Assembly (NCBI GenBank): GCA_026389845.1
Contig: JAPLHB010000148.1
Span: 1 to 48,529, forward strand
Direction of reading: 5' to 3'
Origin: Chloroflexota bacterium
Lineage (GTDB): Bacteria; Chloroflexota; Anaerolineae; CG2-30-64-16
Length of the DNA stretch: 48,529 bases
Shown here: one piece after another, positions 1 through 9,457 of the stretch
How positions within the stretch are numbered: the stretch's first letter is position 1
Layout of the letters: every line of letters starts with the position of its first letter
The notes under the pieces: generated by a model
What the model saw: only the letters and a program-made list of their open reading frames with translations
Databases searched by the model: none
What the model was told of the DNA's origin: nothing
Made by a program: the position numbers and the translations under genes

Positions 1-396
1 GCGCCGTCGTTCAGTATCAATCAGCGCGAGACTGAAAAAGGCGACACTAGGAATCACGCGGCCATACACGCCGGCAAAGAAGCGATCCAGCCCATGGGTG
101 TGGTGCCCCGCTTTGCTCACCACCACCTCATCGCCAGCCAGGATATAGACCGCGTCGGGCCGCTGCAGATGTTGGCGGAAAAACACCCAAAACAACAGCG
201 CCCAGGGCAAGACGGTGGCAAAGAAGCGTTGCACCGTGCGATAGCTACCGCCGTGGCCGGCCCAGCGCGAGATGCCGAGCATGGTGACCCGCCCAGTCAT
301 CGCCAAGAGCGCCGAGACGACACAACTGAATTGGCGCAGCGTCGTGGCCGCCACGAATGGTTGGATGCAGTAGAGAAGTGCTACAATATCAGGCAT
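1..396 (-). CDS. DDE transposase, 5' part (cut by window edge)
   Basis: An open frame of 132 codons starts with ATG at 394-396 and runs off the left edge. The translation begins MPDIVALLYCIQPF and contains a GDEVVVSKAGHHTHGLDRFF block, which resembles the first catalytic-Asp region of DDE transposases of the IS4/ISNCY-like kind common in cyanobacteria and Chloroflexota. The family assignment is from memory of that block; the rest of the gene is outside the window, so neither the other catalytic residues nor the far end of the element can be checked. A small inverted repeat (397-404 against 449-456) lies just upstream of the start, so the element's end is probably between about 456 and 500, beside the truncated protease gene. 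Confidence 0.75.
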   Translation of the reverse strand, partial: MPDIVALLYCIQPFVAATTLRQFSCVVSALLAMTGRVTMLGISRWAGHGGSYRTVQRFFATVLPWALLFWVFFRQHLQRPDAVYILAGDEVVVSKAGHHTHGLDRFFAGVYGRVIPSVAFFSLALIDTERRR

Positions 397-500
397 GGGC
401 TTTCACTAGTCCTTGAGCTGTGGTTTCTGTACACAACCACTCTACTACGAAAGCCCGTTTAGTTCACATTCGACTCACCGCCGTTTTGGCGAAGGTATTG
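397..500. mobile_element. Probable insertion-sequence end upstream of transposase
   Basis: This is the non-coding tail between the transposase start and the first usable codon of the C25 protease frame. It has an 8-bp inverted repeat, GGGCTTTC (397-404) and GAAAGCCC (449-456). The exact IS boundary cannot be set because the other terminal repeat is outside the window. Confidence 0.4.
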
Positions 501-507
501 ATGCGGG

Positions 508-3500
508 GTGGCTGTTGCGGCTGGGTCGGCGCACGCTAACGGCGTCCGGTCGGCCGTCGGCGGCGTAGAGGTGCGCGCTGGCGATGCGACCGGCCTGACG
601 ATCGAGGTCAGCGCGCCGGAGTTCGACGCCAGTGACGCAACCGGCCCCGACGGGACTGGCTACGTGCGACTGGCAATTCCCGGCTTCGATTCGGGCGCGA
701 CCTCGGATGCGCCCGGCGTGCCCGATCTGCCGCGACGCAGCTTCCTGCTGGCCGTGCCGCCTGGCGCGAAACTGGGTCTGAACGTCGAGGTGCTGGCCGA
801 GCGGAGTGTCCAACTCGGCGCGGCCGTCTATCCTGTCGCCGCGTTCGCGGCCGACGGCCCGGTTGATCCCGCCACGGGGCGGGTGGATCCATCCGCAGCG
901 ACCGGCGTGCGAGATGAGTTCGCGCGGGATGCCGGGGCGTATGCCAGCCAGACGCTCTTTCCGGGTAGGCTGGCGGTGCTGGAAGAGGCGGGCTATCTGC
1001 GTGACGTGCGGCTGGCGTGGCTGACGGTCTATCCGCTGCAATATACGCCGGCCACCGGGCGTCTGCGCCACGTGCAGGCGCTGCGCGTGCGGGTGACGTT
1101 CAGCGGGGGGGACGAAGGGGGGGGCGTGACGAGCGTAGACGTGGGCGGGTTCGAGGAACTGCTCCGCAACACCGTCATCAACCCGGAGTCGCTGGCCGCA
1201 TGGCGGAGCAATCCGCCGGTGCCCGCTTCTGCGCCTTTTGCCTTTGCACCCGGGCAGACGCGCTATCGTATCACACTGCGCAACACGGGTATCTACCAAC
1301 TCACCTATGGCGATCTCCAGGCGGCCGGCGTGCCGGTGACGACGCTTGATCCACGGCGGTTGCGCATGTACGCCGGCGACACCGAGATGGCAATTGCAGT
1401 CACCGGCGAGGATGACGGACGCTTCGACCCCGGCGATACGATCCGCTTCTACGCTACGCAGGTCAACAGCCTCTACACCGACACGAACGTAGTCTGGCTG
1501 GTGGTAGGGGACGCTGCCGGCCGGCGGATGACGGCGCGCTCAGTCGCGCCCCAGGGTGGTTCGTTGGCGACCAGCTTTTCGAAGACCACCCATTTCGAGG
1601 AGAACCGTTACTACCGCAGCGCGATGCCCATGGCTTCGGACGTGGATCACTGGTACTGGGGCCAGACCTACGTTTTGAGCCGGAACTCGGTGCTGACCAT
1701 GACTGTGCCTTTCACAGTCGAAAACTCCTTGCCGGCGGGTACGGCCAATCTCCGCCTGGACCTCTGGGGCGCTTCCTACGACCCGCGCGTGAACCCGGAT
1801 CACCACCTGCGGATCTACGTCAACGGGACGATCGCCGGCGACGTGTACTGGACCGGACAGGTGCAGACGACCCCCACCGTAACGTTCGATCAGGCCCTCT
1901 TGCAGAATGGTGGCAATACGTTGACACTCTATGCCCCCGGCGACGTCGGTGCGCGTGATGCCACGGGCCAGCCCTGGGAGGTGACCTGGCTGAACGCCTT
2001 CGACGTGACCTACGGTCGTTCGTTTCAGGTGACCGGCGATCGCCTGGCCTTCACCCCGGCCAGTGGCCCTGGCGAGTTCAGCCTGGCCCCATGGCTGGCG
2101 TCCGACGTGCTGCTCTATGACGTGAGTGATCCCCTTGCGCCGGTGCGACTGACAGGCGCCGTCGTCGGTGGGACATCAGGCGCCTACACGCTGACGCTGC
2201 ACGATGTTGTGTCCCCTGGCGGCGCCTACTCCGCGGCTGGCAGCAACGCCCTGCTGGCGCCGCTGGCGATCACCTCGCGCCAGGTGTCCGATCTGCGCGC
2301 CCCGGCCGCGGGCGCCGATTACCTCATCATCAGTCACGCAGATTTTCTCACCGGCGTCGAGGCGCTGGCGCAACTCCACCGGAGCCAGGGCCTGCGCGTG
2401 CGGGTGATTGACGTGCAGGACATCTACGACGAGTTCAGCGGGGGGTTGCTGGACTTTCACGCTATCCGCGACTTCATCCAGTACGCCTATTTCAACTGGC
2501 CCGGCCCGGCTCCGGCTTACGTGTTGCTGGCCGGCAACGGGACGTATGACTTTATGAACCGGGAAGGGGTTGGCGCCAAGACCTTCATTCCGCCGTTTCT
2601 GGCGAACGTGGACCCGGTGCTCGGCGAGACCGCGGCCGACAATCGTTTCGTCACCGTGGCCGGCGATGACATCATGCCCGATCTCCACCTGGGTCGGCTG
2701 CCCGTCACCAGCCAGGTCGAGCTGGCCGCCATGGTGGATAAGATCACCTCGTATGAGGCGAACCCGACCGCGGGCGCCTGGCGGTCCAAGACGGTCTTCG
2801 TCACCGATAATGCCGACAACGCCGGCGATTTCGCCGCGCTGTCCGATCTCGCCGCCGCCTACGTGCCGCCCGAGTTGGTGGTGCAAAAGATCTACCTGGG
2901 CTCGAACGACTACCCCAGCGGTTACGCCGCCCGCGCGCAGCAGGCGACGTTGGACGCCTTCAACCAGGGCGCGCTGCTGTTCAACTACGTCGGCCACAGT
3001 TCCATCGGCAACTGGGCAGGGGAGTTGCTGTTCGGTCTGAATTCACTGCCCCAGGTGAGCAACGGCAGCCGTTACCCGATCATGCTGCCGATGACCTGCC
3101 TGGAAGGCTCCTATCACAACCCGCGGTTCGCCAGCCTCAGCGCCAGCGTCGTGCGGCTGAGTGGCAAGGGCGCGCTGGCGAGTTGGGCGCCGACCGGCCT
3201 GGGGGTCGCCAGCGGCCACGATTACCTGCACCGCGGTTTCTACGACGCGTTGTTCAACTGGGATGTGCGCCAGCTCGGCCCCGCGACGACGGCCGGCAAA
3301 CTCAATCTGTTCGTCAACGGCCGATTCTCGGACGGTACTCCGCGTTTCCACGACTTGCTCGATACTTACGTGCTCCTCGGCGATCCCGCGACGAACATCG
3401 GCGTGCCGGAGGCACAACTGGGCATCGGGGCGACCGGCCCCACCGGCCAGTTGACCCAGGGCGACCCGGTGGTCTACGCCGTCAGCTTCGCCAACGCTGG

Positions 3501-4572
3501 CCCGGCCCGCGCCGAGGGGGTCGTCATCACTGCAACCTTGCCGGCCGGCCTGACGGACCTGGCCTGGAGCAGCACCACGCCGAGCCTGACCCTGCGCGCC
3601 GGCCTACCGCTGCGTTGGGACCTGCCGGAACTGGCCCCCGGCGCGTCCGGCCAATTGACGATCACCGCCACGGTGGATTGGGGCATCACGGCCGCCAGCC
3701 TGCCGTTCAGCGCGGAGATGACCGTGGGCAGCCGGTGGGCCGAGAGCGATTACAGCGACAACCGCACCGGGCCGATTATCGCCACCCTGCTGCCGGCCGA
3801 TCTGCGAGTCAAGCAGTCGGTCCAACCCCAGCATCCGGTTGCGCCCGGCGAGTACGTGACCTTTACCCTGGCCTATGTCAACGACGGGCCGGGCGCAGCG
3901 GGCGGCATCAGCCTGACGCTGCCGATCCCCGTGTTTCTGGATGACCTGCAAGTAACCCAGAGTGGCCCGGTCCTGATGCTACGCCCCGGTCTGCCCTACA
4001 GCTGGGCTGTGGCGCCTATGCGGGCCGGCGAGGCTGGTCGCGTGACAGTGAGCGGACGCGTGCCCGATTCCATCACCGGCCAGAATGCCTCCTGGAGCGT
4101 GGCCGGGCGGATCGCCACTGGCTGGGTGGACCCCGATCAAAGCAACAACCAGGCCTTGCCGGGCCAGATCACGGTGACGATCCCGGACCTCTTCGAGCCG
4201 GACAACGCGCCCGGCCAGGCGCATCGCGTGAGTGTGCCCCTCTTGCCAGAGCGCCATCGTTACGAGTTCCCCGCGGATCAGGACTGGACGGTGTTTCAGG
4301 CCCAGGCGGGCGTCACCTATCTGATTCGGACGCTGAACCTCAGTAACGGCGGCGACACGGTGCTCTCGCTGTGGAACGGCGCGATCGGCCTGCTGGCGAA
4401 GAACGACGATTCCTTCCCCGGCAGCCGCGCCTCGCAGATCCTTTGGACGGCCCCCGCGACCGGCGACTACTACGTCATGGTCACCGCGTACTCGGCCAGC
4501 GTGGGCTTCGACTATGATTTGGAAATCCGGCCGTTGAGTCGGACCTTCCTGCCGGTGGCGCCGCATTCGTAA
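508..4572 (+). pseudogene. Secreted C25 (gingipain-like) cysteine protease, 5'-truncated
   Basis: The frame of about 1354 residues holds a peptidase C25 catalytic domain in its middle, around residues 600-970. The likely catalytic pair is His830 (in NYVGHSS) and Cys864 (in MTCLEG), numbered from GTG 508. Two DUF11/CARDB-like Ig folds (about 975-1090 and 1095-1220) and a C-terminal PPC domain (about 1230-1345, starting near PDLFEPDN) follow, and it ends in RTFLPVAPHS. The frame opens only at 502, after TGA at 499-501. Its first residues (AVAAGSAHA) look like the cleavage end of a signal peptide whose start and hydrophobic core are missing. A transposase end lies immediately upstream, so I infer that insertion removed the 5' end. 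If GTG 508 is used, the product would not be exported. The family is clear; calling it broken is inference. Confidence 0.75.
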
Positions 4573-4594
4573 GCAAATCGTAAGCCGGGTGCCG

Positions 4595-4622
4595 TTGACT
4601 ACACCGTCAAATATAGTATACT
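4595..4622 (+). promoter_or_regulatory. Sigma70-type promoter for receiver-like gene
   Basis: TTGACT (4595-4600) and TATACT (4617-4622) are separated by 16 bp. A 6-bp stem hairpin (ATACCG 4635-4640, CGGTAT 4648-4653) lies just downstream in the leader and could be an operator. The only gene in position is the one starting at 4761, leaving a leader of about 130 nt. Confidence 0.65.
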
Positions 4623-4760
4623 GATTACAACCAGATACCGTATATTGCGGTATGTGGTATGGGCTGCGGGTGCCAGTTGCCACGGCGTCAGAGCGATGGT
4701 AACGGCAGTTGTGACGTCCTGCTTGTCCGTCTGGCCGAAACTTACAACGTGAGGTGACGT

Positions 4761-5228
4761 ATGACAGAGCCATATCTGGAGGCGCTCCAGCCGGAGCAAA
4801 GCCGTGCGCGGCAACCCTTGGTGCTGCCCGCCGAAATGCCAGAGAAAGCCGTCCTGCTCTGCGTCACCGAGGATGTGAGTTCCGCGCGCACGGGCCTGGT
4901 ATCGGCGCTCAAGCGCGCCGGCTTCGAGGTGGACCTGGTCGAGGTCAACCTGCACAAGCCGCTCGATCTCCAGGTCAAACCCTACCGTGCCGTCGTGGTG
5001 GACGTGAACAAATCGGACGGCGCCGGTTGCGAGTTGATCCGACGCATTCGGGAGCAGTCGGCCATGCCGATCATGTTGGTACTGCATGGCATGGCGCGCA
5101 ACGACGTGCTGCTCGGCTTCCAGGCCGGCGTTGACGCGTACATGCTGGCGCCGTTCGATGAGCGGGAGTTCCAGGCGCGGATGCGCGGGCTGTTGCAGCG
5201 TACGCCCATCCGGCCGCTTATCGTTTAG
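4761..5228 (+). CDS. Degenerate receiver-domain (response regulator-like) protein
   Basis: This 155-residue protein is a single CheY-like receiver with a 28-residue N-terminal tail and no output domain. The phospho-acceptor position is Asp81 (in AVVVDVN), and an acidic pair survives at Glu37-Asp38. The conserved switch Thr/Ser is replaced (LVLHGMA), and the invariant Lys of the KPF motif is Ala130 (in MLAPFD). Normal aspartate phosphorylation signalling is therefore doubtful, and it may act as a phosphorylation-independent adaptor. The ATG at 4761 has a good GAGGTG ribosome site. It has its own promoter and terminator, so it is a single-gene unit; no histidine kinase is nearby. Confidence 0.8.
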   Translation: MTEPYLEALQPEQSRARQPLVLPAEMPEKAVLLCVTEDVSSARTGLVSALKRAGFEVDLVEVNLHKPLDLQVKPYRAVVVDVNKSDGAGCELIRRIREQSAMPIMLVLHGMARNDVLLGFQAGVDAYMLAPFDEREFQARMRGLLQRTPIRPLIV

Positions 5229-5258
5229 CGGTTCAATTCACCTTTCGTAATCCTTTTA

Positions 5259-5290
5259 GGCTCGCGGCGATCCCGTGAGCCTTTTGTTTT
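5259..5290 (+). terminator. Rho-independent terminator after receiver gene
   Basis: A 9-bp stem (5259-5267 with 5273-5281, one G-T pair, 5-nt loop) is followed by TTTTGTTTT. Confidence 0.85.
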
Positions 5291-5302
5291 CTACCCCTCC
5301 CT

Positions 5303-5352
5303 TGGGACTATTGTCCCATCCCCACATCTCCCCCCCTGGGCCAATTATCCCA
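5303..5352 (+). promoter_or_regulatory. Paired TGGG-N8-CCCA palindromes, candidate activator sites
   Basis: Two 16-bp imperfect palindromes share the form TGGG-N8-CCCA with AT-rich centres: TGGGACTATTGTCCCA at 5303-5318 and TGGGCCAATTATCCCA at 5337-5352. Their centres are 34 bp apart, close to three helical turns. The second directly abuts the -35 of the promoter at 5353-5381, the usual place for an activator. The binding protein is unknown. Confidence 0.55.
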
Positions 5353-5381
5353 TTGAGCTAACGGCTCCTACGGTGCATAAT
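5353..5381 (+). promoter_or_regulatory. Sigma70-type promoter of subtilase gene
   Basis: TTGAGC (5353-5358) and CATAAT (5376-5381) have a 17-bp spacer. The predicted start site near 5388 gives a leader of about 50 nt to the ATG at 5437. Confidence 0.6.
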
Positions 5382-5436
5382 GGGCGTAGTTAGTCAATCA
5401 GACACAAATCCGCTCCCACAAGTAGGAACCATACAG

Positions 5437-7347
5437 ATGAAGAACCTATACCGCCTCCTCGTCAGTTTCGTAGCAATCAGCCTGCTGCTGGGCCTGATGG
5501 TCCCCGTCACAGTGGCGGCGTCTTCGCAGGGTCCCGCTGTGGCCTCCGGCGAGTACCTGATCGGCTACCGGTCGAATTCTCGCCTGGGCGCACAACTGAG
5601 GGAACTGGCGCAAAATGTGGCGCCGGTGATGCGCACCTCTGGACTGACCGTAGCTCGGATCTCCCTGGCCGCTGACGAGGCTTCCGCCACCCTGGCGCGC
5701 ATCGGCAACGACTCCGATGTGGTCTTCATCGAACCGAATGGCATGGTCGAAGGTACCTGGACACCCAACGATCCCTACTACGGCGACCCGACGAAGGTCT
5801 ACGCACCGCAACAGATCAAGGCGAATCTGGCGTGGGATCTGGTGCGCGGCTCCAGCAGCGTGATGGTGGCGGTGGTGGACAGCGGCGCAGATTTGGCTCA
5901 TCCCGACCTGACGGGCATCTTTTACACCAATCCCCGCGAGGTGGCGAGCAACGGTCTTGACGATGACGGCAACGGCTACGTGGACGACGCAAGCGGCTGG
6001 AACTTCGTCAACGGCACCAATCTGCCCCAGGACGATCTGGGGCACGGCACGCACGTGAGTGGCATCGTGGCGGCTCAGACGAACAACAGCGTCGGCATCG
6101 CCGGCATTGCCGGTGGGGTGAAGGTGCTGCCGGTCAAGGTGTTGGACAGCAACAATCAAGGCTCGTGGGCCAACGTGGCCTCGGGCGTCATCTACGCCAC
6201 TGACATGGGCGCACGGGTCATCAACCTCAGCCTGGGCGGACTGACCCCCTCGGCGACGATCGAAGCAGCCGTTCAGTATGCGCAGAGCCACGGCGTGCTG
6301 GTTGTGGCGGCGGTGGGCAATGGCGCCACGAATGAATTGTTTTACCCAGCGGCCTACACCGGCGTGCTGGGCGTGGCCGCCACGACCAACACTAATGTGC
6401 GGTGGAGCCTGTCGAACTACGGCAGCTACGTGGACGTTGCGGCGCCCGGCAGCACCGTCTACAGCACCTACTGGAAGGCGGGCGCTTCGACTTATCAGTT
6501 CATGAACGGCACTTCGATGGCGGCGCCTGCGGTCACCGGGGTGGCTGCCCTGGTTTTGTCCAAGAACCCGGCGCTGACTGCCGATGCAGTTGCAACCATC
6601 CTGACCAGCACCGCGCAAGACCTGGGCGATCCCGGTTGGGACGGCTACTACGGCAACGGCCAGGTGGATGCCTACGCGGCCGTGTTGGCGGCCGAGGCGA
6701 CCTTGCCGGCGAATGGCTCCATCGGCGGTCAGGTTTGGGTGGATCAGAACTTCGACGGTCAGCATCAGCTCAACGAGACGATGGGCATTTCGGGCGCGAC
6801 AGTGCAGCTCCATGACTTGCGAACCCAGGCGATCACGCAGGCCGAGACGGATAGCCAGGGCAACTACGCCTTCAGCGGCCTGCGCAACGGGTCCTACCAG
6901 GTGACGGTGGCCCGGCCCCAGGGTTACGTGGCAACGACCTCCGAAACCATCAGCACCACGCTCGGCAGCGCCCAGTCGCTCGCAGCGGACTTCGGCTACG
7001 TGGCCCCGACCGCGGTGGCAGTGGAGGGTTTGGCGGTGGCGCAGCAGGGCGGGCGGCTGGTGTTCTCGTGGCAGGCGGTGCGCAGCAGTGTAGCACCCCA
7101 GTGGCACGTGCTGCGGGCGGTGGGGCAGGGCGGGCAGCCAAAGCGGATTACCCCGCAGCCGGTGTCCGGCACGCAGCAAGGCGCCGATTCATGGACGTAT
7201 CGGTTCGAGGATGACAGTGTGACGGTGGGGCAGACCTATCGTTACTGGCTGGAGAACGCCGAGACCGGCGAAACGTTCGGCCCGGTCCAGGGAACGGTAG
7301 CCAACGCTCCGGCGAACCTGGTTTTCGTCCCGTTCGTGACCCGCTGA
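5437..7347 (+). CDS. Secreted subtilisin-like serine protease (S8)
   Basis: This 636-residue preproprotein starts at ATG 5437, where a hydrophobic signal peptide begins (MKNLYRLLVSFVAISLLLG). In-frame starts upstream only add a polar tail. A short propeptide is followed by the S8 domain with the full triad: Asp148 (VAVVDSG), His203 (GHGTH) and Ser360 (NGTSMAAP). After it come a SdrD/Cna-B-like domain (about 428-525, GQVWVDQNFDG) and a Fn3-like domain to the C-terminus, ending FVPFVTR. The enzyme should be exported and may be held at the surface by the C-terminal region. It is monocistronic, with paired palindromes upstream that suggest activator control, and a strong terminator behind. Confidence 0.92.
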   Translation: MKNLYRLLVSFVAISLLLGLMVPVTVAASSQGPAVASGEYLIGYRSNSRLGAQLRELAQNVAPVMRTSGLTVARISLAADEASATLARIGNDSDVVFIEPNGMVEGTWTPNDPYYGDPTKVYAPQQIKANLAWDLVRGSSSVMVAVVDSGADLAHPDLTGIFYTNPREVASNGLDDDGNGYVDDASGWNFVNGTNLPQDDLGHGTHVSGIVAAQTNNSVGIAGIAGGVKVLPVKVLDSNNQGSWANVASGVIYATDMGARVINLSLGGLTPSATIEAAVQYAQSHGVLVVAAVGNGATNELFYPAAYTGVLGVAATTNTNVRWSLSNYGSYVDVAAPGSTVYSTYWKAGASTYQFMNGTSMAAPAVTGVAALVLSKNPALTADAVATILTSTAQDLGDPGWDGYYGNGQVDAYAAVLAAEATLPANGSIGGQVWVDQNFDGQHQLNETMGISGATVQLHDLRTQAITQAETDSQGNYAFSGLRNGSYQVTVARPQGYVATTSETISTTLGSAQSLAADFGYVAPTAVAVEGLAVAQQGGRLVFSWQAVRSSVAPQWHVLRAVGQGGQPKRITPQPVSGTQQGADSWTYRFEDDSVTVGQTYRYWLENAETGETFGPVQGTVANAPANLVFVPFVTR

Positions 7348-7386
7348 GATCTCCCCTCGCGGCTTCCCCGTGAATGGATCGTTTCA

Positions 7387-7423
7387 ATCGTCCGGCCTCG
7401 ATTCAGGGGCCGGACGATTTTTT
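7387..7423 (+). terminator. Rho-independent terminator after subtilase
   Basis: An 11-bp perfect stem (7387-7397 with 7408-7418) is followed by six T. Confidence 0.92.
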
Positions 7424-7534
7424 CTCGCGTCGTTTGCGAAAGGGCGTAACCTTTTCTGTGACCCTTCGTCCTGAGTAGATAGTATGGAGTTTCTTGCGAC
7501 ACTGAAGTCTCAACACAGAACGGGGAGGCGCAAA

Positions 7535-8002
7535 ATGGCGCTATACGTGAGATCTCTGACGCCCGAGGAACAAGCACGGCTGGAAGTACTTCAGCATTCC
7601 CGGAGCGAGCCGGATACCGCCAAGCGCGCGATGATCGTGTTGCTGTCTGCCAAGAAGCAACGCGTGCACGAGATCAGCGCCGAGGTTGGTTTGCATCCGA
7701 TCAACGTACGGAAGTGGATTCACCGTTTCAATCGGACCGGGTTGAATGGCTTGTATCCGCGACGGTCGCCGGGGCGGCCGCCGCTTTTCGGCGATCATCA
7801 GCGCCGGGAAATCCTCGATCTGGCGATGCGCGATCCGGGGGAGCTGGGGCTGAACTTTTCAGCGTGGTCGTTGCAGCGGCTGCGGTCGCAGCTCATCGAG
7901 CGCCAGGTGGTGCCTGAGATCAGCGCCGAGACGATCCGCCAGGAACTGCTGAAGGGCGGCCTGGTGTTCGAGGGTCGGCGCTGGATCCCCGAAGTTCAAT
8001 AG
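7535..8002 (+). CDS. Orphan IS630-type helix-turn-helix protein
   Basis: The 155-residue protein has an N-terminal homeodomain-like HTH (about residues 30-75, EISAEVGLHPINVRKWIHRF) and a second winged-helix-like half, as in the DNA-binding part of IS630/Tc1 transposases. ATG 7535 follows GGGAGG at good spacing. No DDE catalytic part follows: after the stop there are about 150 nt without a credible ORF and then a minus-strand terminator. It is either the remaining orfA of a decayed IS630 element or a domesticated DNA-binding regulator; I cannot tell which. Confidence 0.75.
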   Translation: MALYVRSLTPEEQARLEVLQHSRSEPDTAKRAMIVLLSAKKQRVHEISAEVGLHPINVRKWIHRFNRTGLNGLYPRRSPGRPPLFGDHQRREILDLAMRDPGELGLNFSAWSLQRLRSQLIERQVVPEISAETIRQELLKGGLVFEGRRWIPEVQ

Positions 8003-8154
8003 CAGTTCACTCAGACGGTTTGGCGGTCACCCAACGATACCGGCTGAAGCCTCGACGTTCTATGCTTCGCCGAATGCCGCGCGTGGCATGGCGGTTCTCA
8101 GGGTGACAAAACACAGCTCGGGCCGATCTCCGATCGTGCCCACACGTGTCTCAT

Positions 8155-8197
8155 AAAAAAGGCGGCAGCGTGCCGGCGAACCGGCACGCTGTCGCCT
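8155..8197 (-). terminator. Rho-independent terminator of the sigma-factor operon
   Basis: A 16-bp near-perfect stem (8161-8176 with 8181-8196, 4-nt loop) is followed on the minus strand by six T (8155-8160). It lies 20 nt past the stop of the last gene of the minus-strand operon. The stretch 8003-8154 beside it shows no gene. Confidence 0.9.
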
Positions 8198-8217
8198 TTG
8201 TGCTGCGGAAACGCACT

Positions 8218-9414
8218 CTATTGATGGAGCGAAACCGGCAGCCAGTGGCGCCAGGAGAAGGCGGTGTCGCGCCAGGCCGTGTAGATGCCGGAATCGTCGG
8301 GGCCGGTGGTTTGCGCCCAGCCCAAGGCCACGCCGCCCGCAGGTCTTGCGGCCAGCGTCACGTCCTTCAGGTTCGCAATCGGGACCGTGACCACATCGGC
8401 CTTGGGCCAGGTGAGCGTGCCGGCCGGCCCACCAGTGGCGCGCACGATCTCCCCTTCGTCCCACGCGATGTCAAGCCAGCCGCCTCCCTCCACCAAGATG
8501 TGCGCTCCGCGCGCAACGGCCGCCGCGGTGGACACGGTCTGCGGCACAGGCCAACTGTCGCCCCGGCCGTAGCAGTAGCGCACCTGATTGCTCCCTTCGA
8601 TCCACGTCAAGTGCACGATGCTGTCGGCCGTCGTCGCCAGGCTGACGCCGTAGGAGTCCACGTCGGGCCGGTCCGATACGTTGACCGGCAATGACCAGCG
8701 GCCGTTCGAAAACTCGCTGAGGAGGATGTCCAGAACGCTTGTGGACTGCCCGTCCGATGGGGAGCGATCCTGCCAGGCCAGGAAGATCGTCCCATCCGCG
8801 GCGGTAGCCAGCGCGGGTATCTGTCCGCGCGCGTTTGGCACAGGCTCGCTGCTCCAAAAGCTTCCGTCCCAGACGCCGAGGTAAGTCGTCCAATAGCCGG
8901 GCGTGTTATCCATCCAGGCAGCGTAGAGCGTGCCGTCGGCGGCCTGCGCCAGGGTTGGCTCGGTAGAATAGCCCGTGGTGCGCGAGACACCGGTCGGCCA
9001 CGACCAGATACCGTCTCGGCGGTACACGTAGTAGATGTCGTGGTTGCCCATGAACTGGTTGGCAAAGATCAGGTGCAGTGTGCCGTTGCGATCGGCCAGC
9101 AGCGCCGGCGAGGTGCCGGTTGCCACGCGTTCGGCCGCGCTCCACCGGCCGGCCGGTGGCCGGGAGGCGTAGAAGAGATCACCGGCCGACTCCCACACGG
9201 AATGAGCCGTCCCGTCGGGGGTGAATGCCAGTGTCGGACGCGCCGCGTTTACCAGCCCCGTGACGACTGGCATCGGCTGGCTCCAGGGTAGGACTCCGGT
9301 GGCCGCAGCCGAGCTGTGGGCACGCGACAAAGCCAGGACGACAACCAGCGCCGCCAGGGCGGTGATCGCTCCCGTCGTTCGTGTTGAGCGCCGTACCCGT
9401 ACTCGTGTCTTCAC
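8218..9414 (-). CDS. Secreted beta-propeller (sialidase/BNR-like) protein
   Basis: This 398-residue protein has an N-terminal signal peptide (basic MKTRVRVRR, then a hydrophobic stretch at about 16-32). Its repeated blades of roughly 45-60 residues have a pattern like AxxADGTLYAAWMD and TADGTIFLAWQD, matching exo-alpha-sialidase or BNR-type propellers without a recognisable catalytic set. It is probably a binding or scaffold domain rather than an enzyme. It ends HWLPVSLHQ. The start is GTG 9414, preceded by GAGG at 8 nt. It is the last gene of the ECF-sigma operon, so it is likely a target or partner of that envelope regulon. Confidence 0.8.
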   Translation of the reverse strand: MKTRVRVRRSTRTTGAITALAALVVVLALSRAHSSAAATGVLPWSQPMPVVTGLVNAARPTLAFTPDGTAHSVWESAGDLFYASRPPAGRWSAAERVATGTSPALLADRNGTLHLIFANQFMGNHDIYYVYRRDGIWSWPTGVSRTTGYSTEPTLAQAADGTLYAAWMDNTPGYWTTYLGVWDGSFWSSEPVPNARGQIPALATAADGTIFLAWQDRSPSDGQSTSVLDILLSEFSNGRWSLPVNVSDRPDVDSYGVSLATTADSIVHLTWIEGSNQVRYCYGRGDSWPVPQTVSTAAAVARGAHILVEGGGWLDIAWDEGEIVRATGGPAGTLTWPKADVVTVPIANLKDVTLAARPAGGVALGWAQTTGPDDSGIYTAWRDTAFSWRHWLPVSLHQ

Positions 9415-9457
9415 AGGAATAACCTCGCGCGATTCCTGGAGCGTAGTCGCCGATGCG

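Noticed and set aside
5446..7179. 577-codon open frame on the minus strand opposite the subtilase
   Set aside because: It mirrors the codon-position GC bias of the real gene, has no domain, and runs against a complete triad-bearing subtilase with signal peptide.
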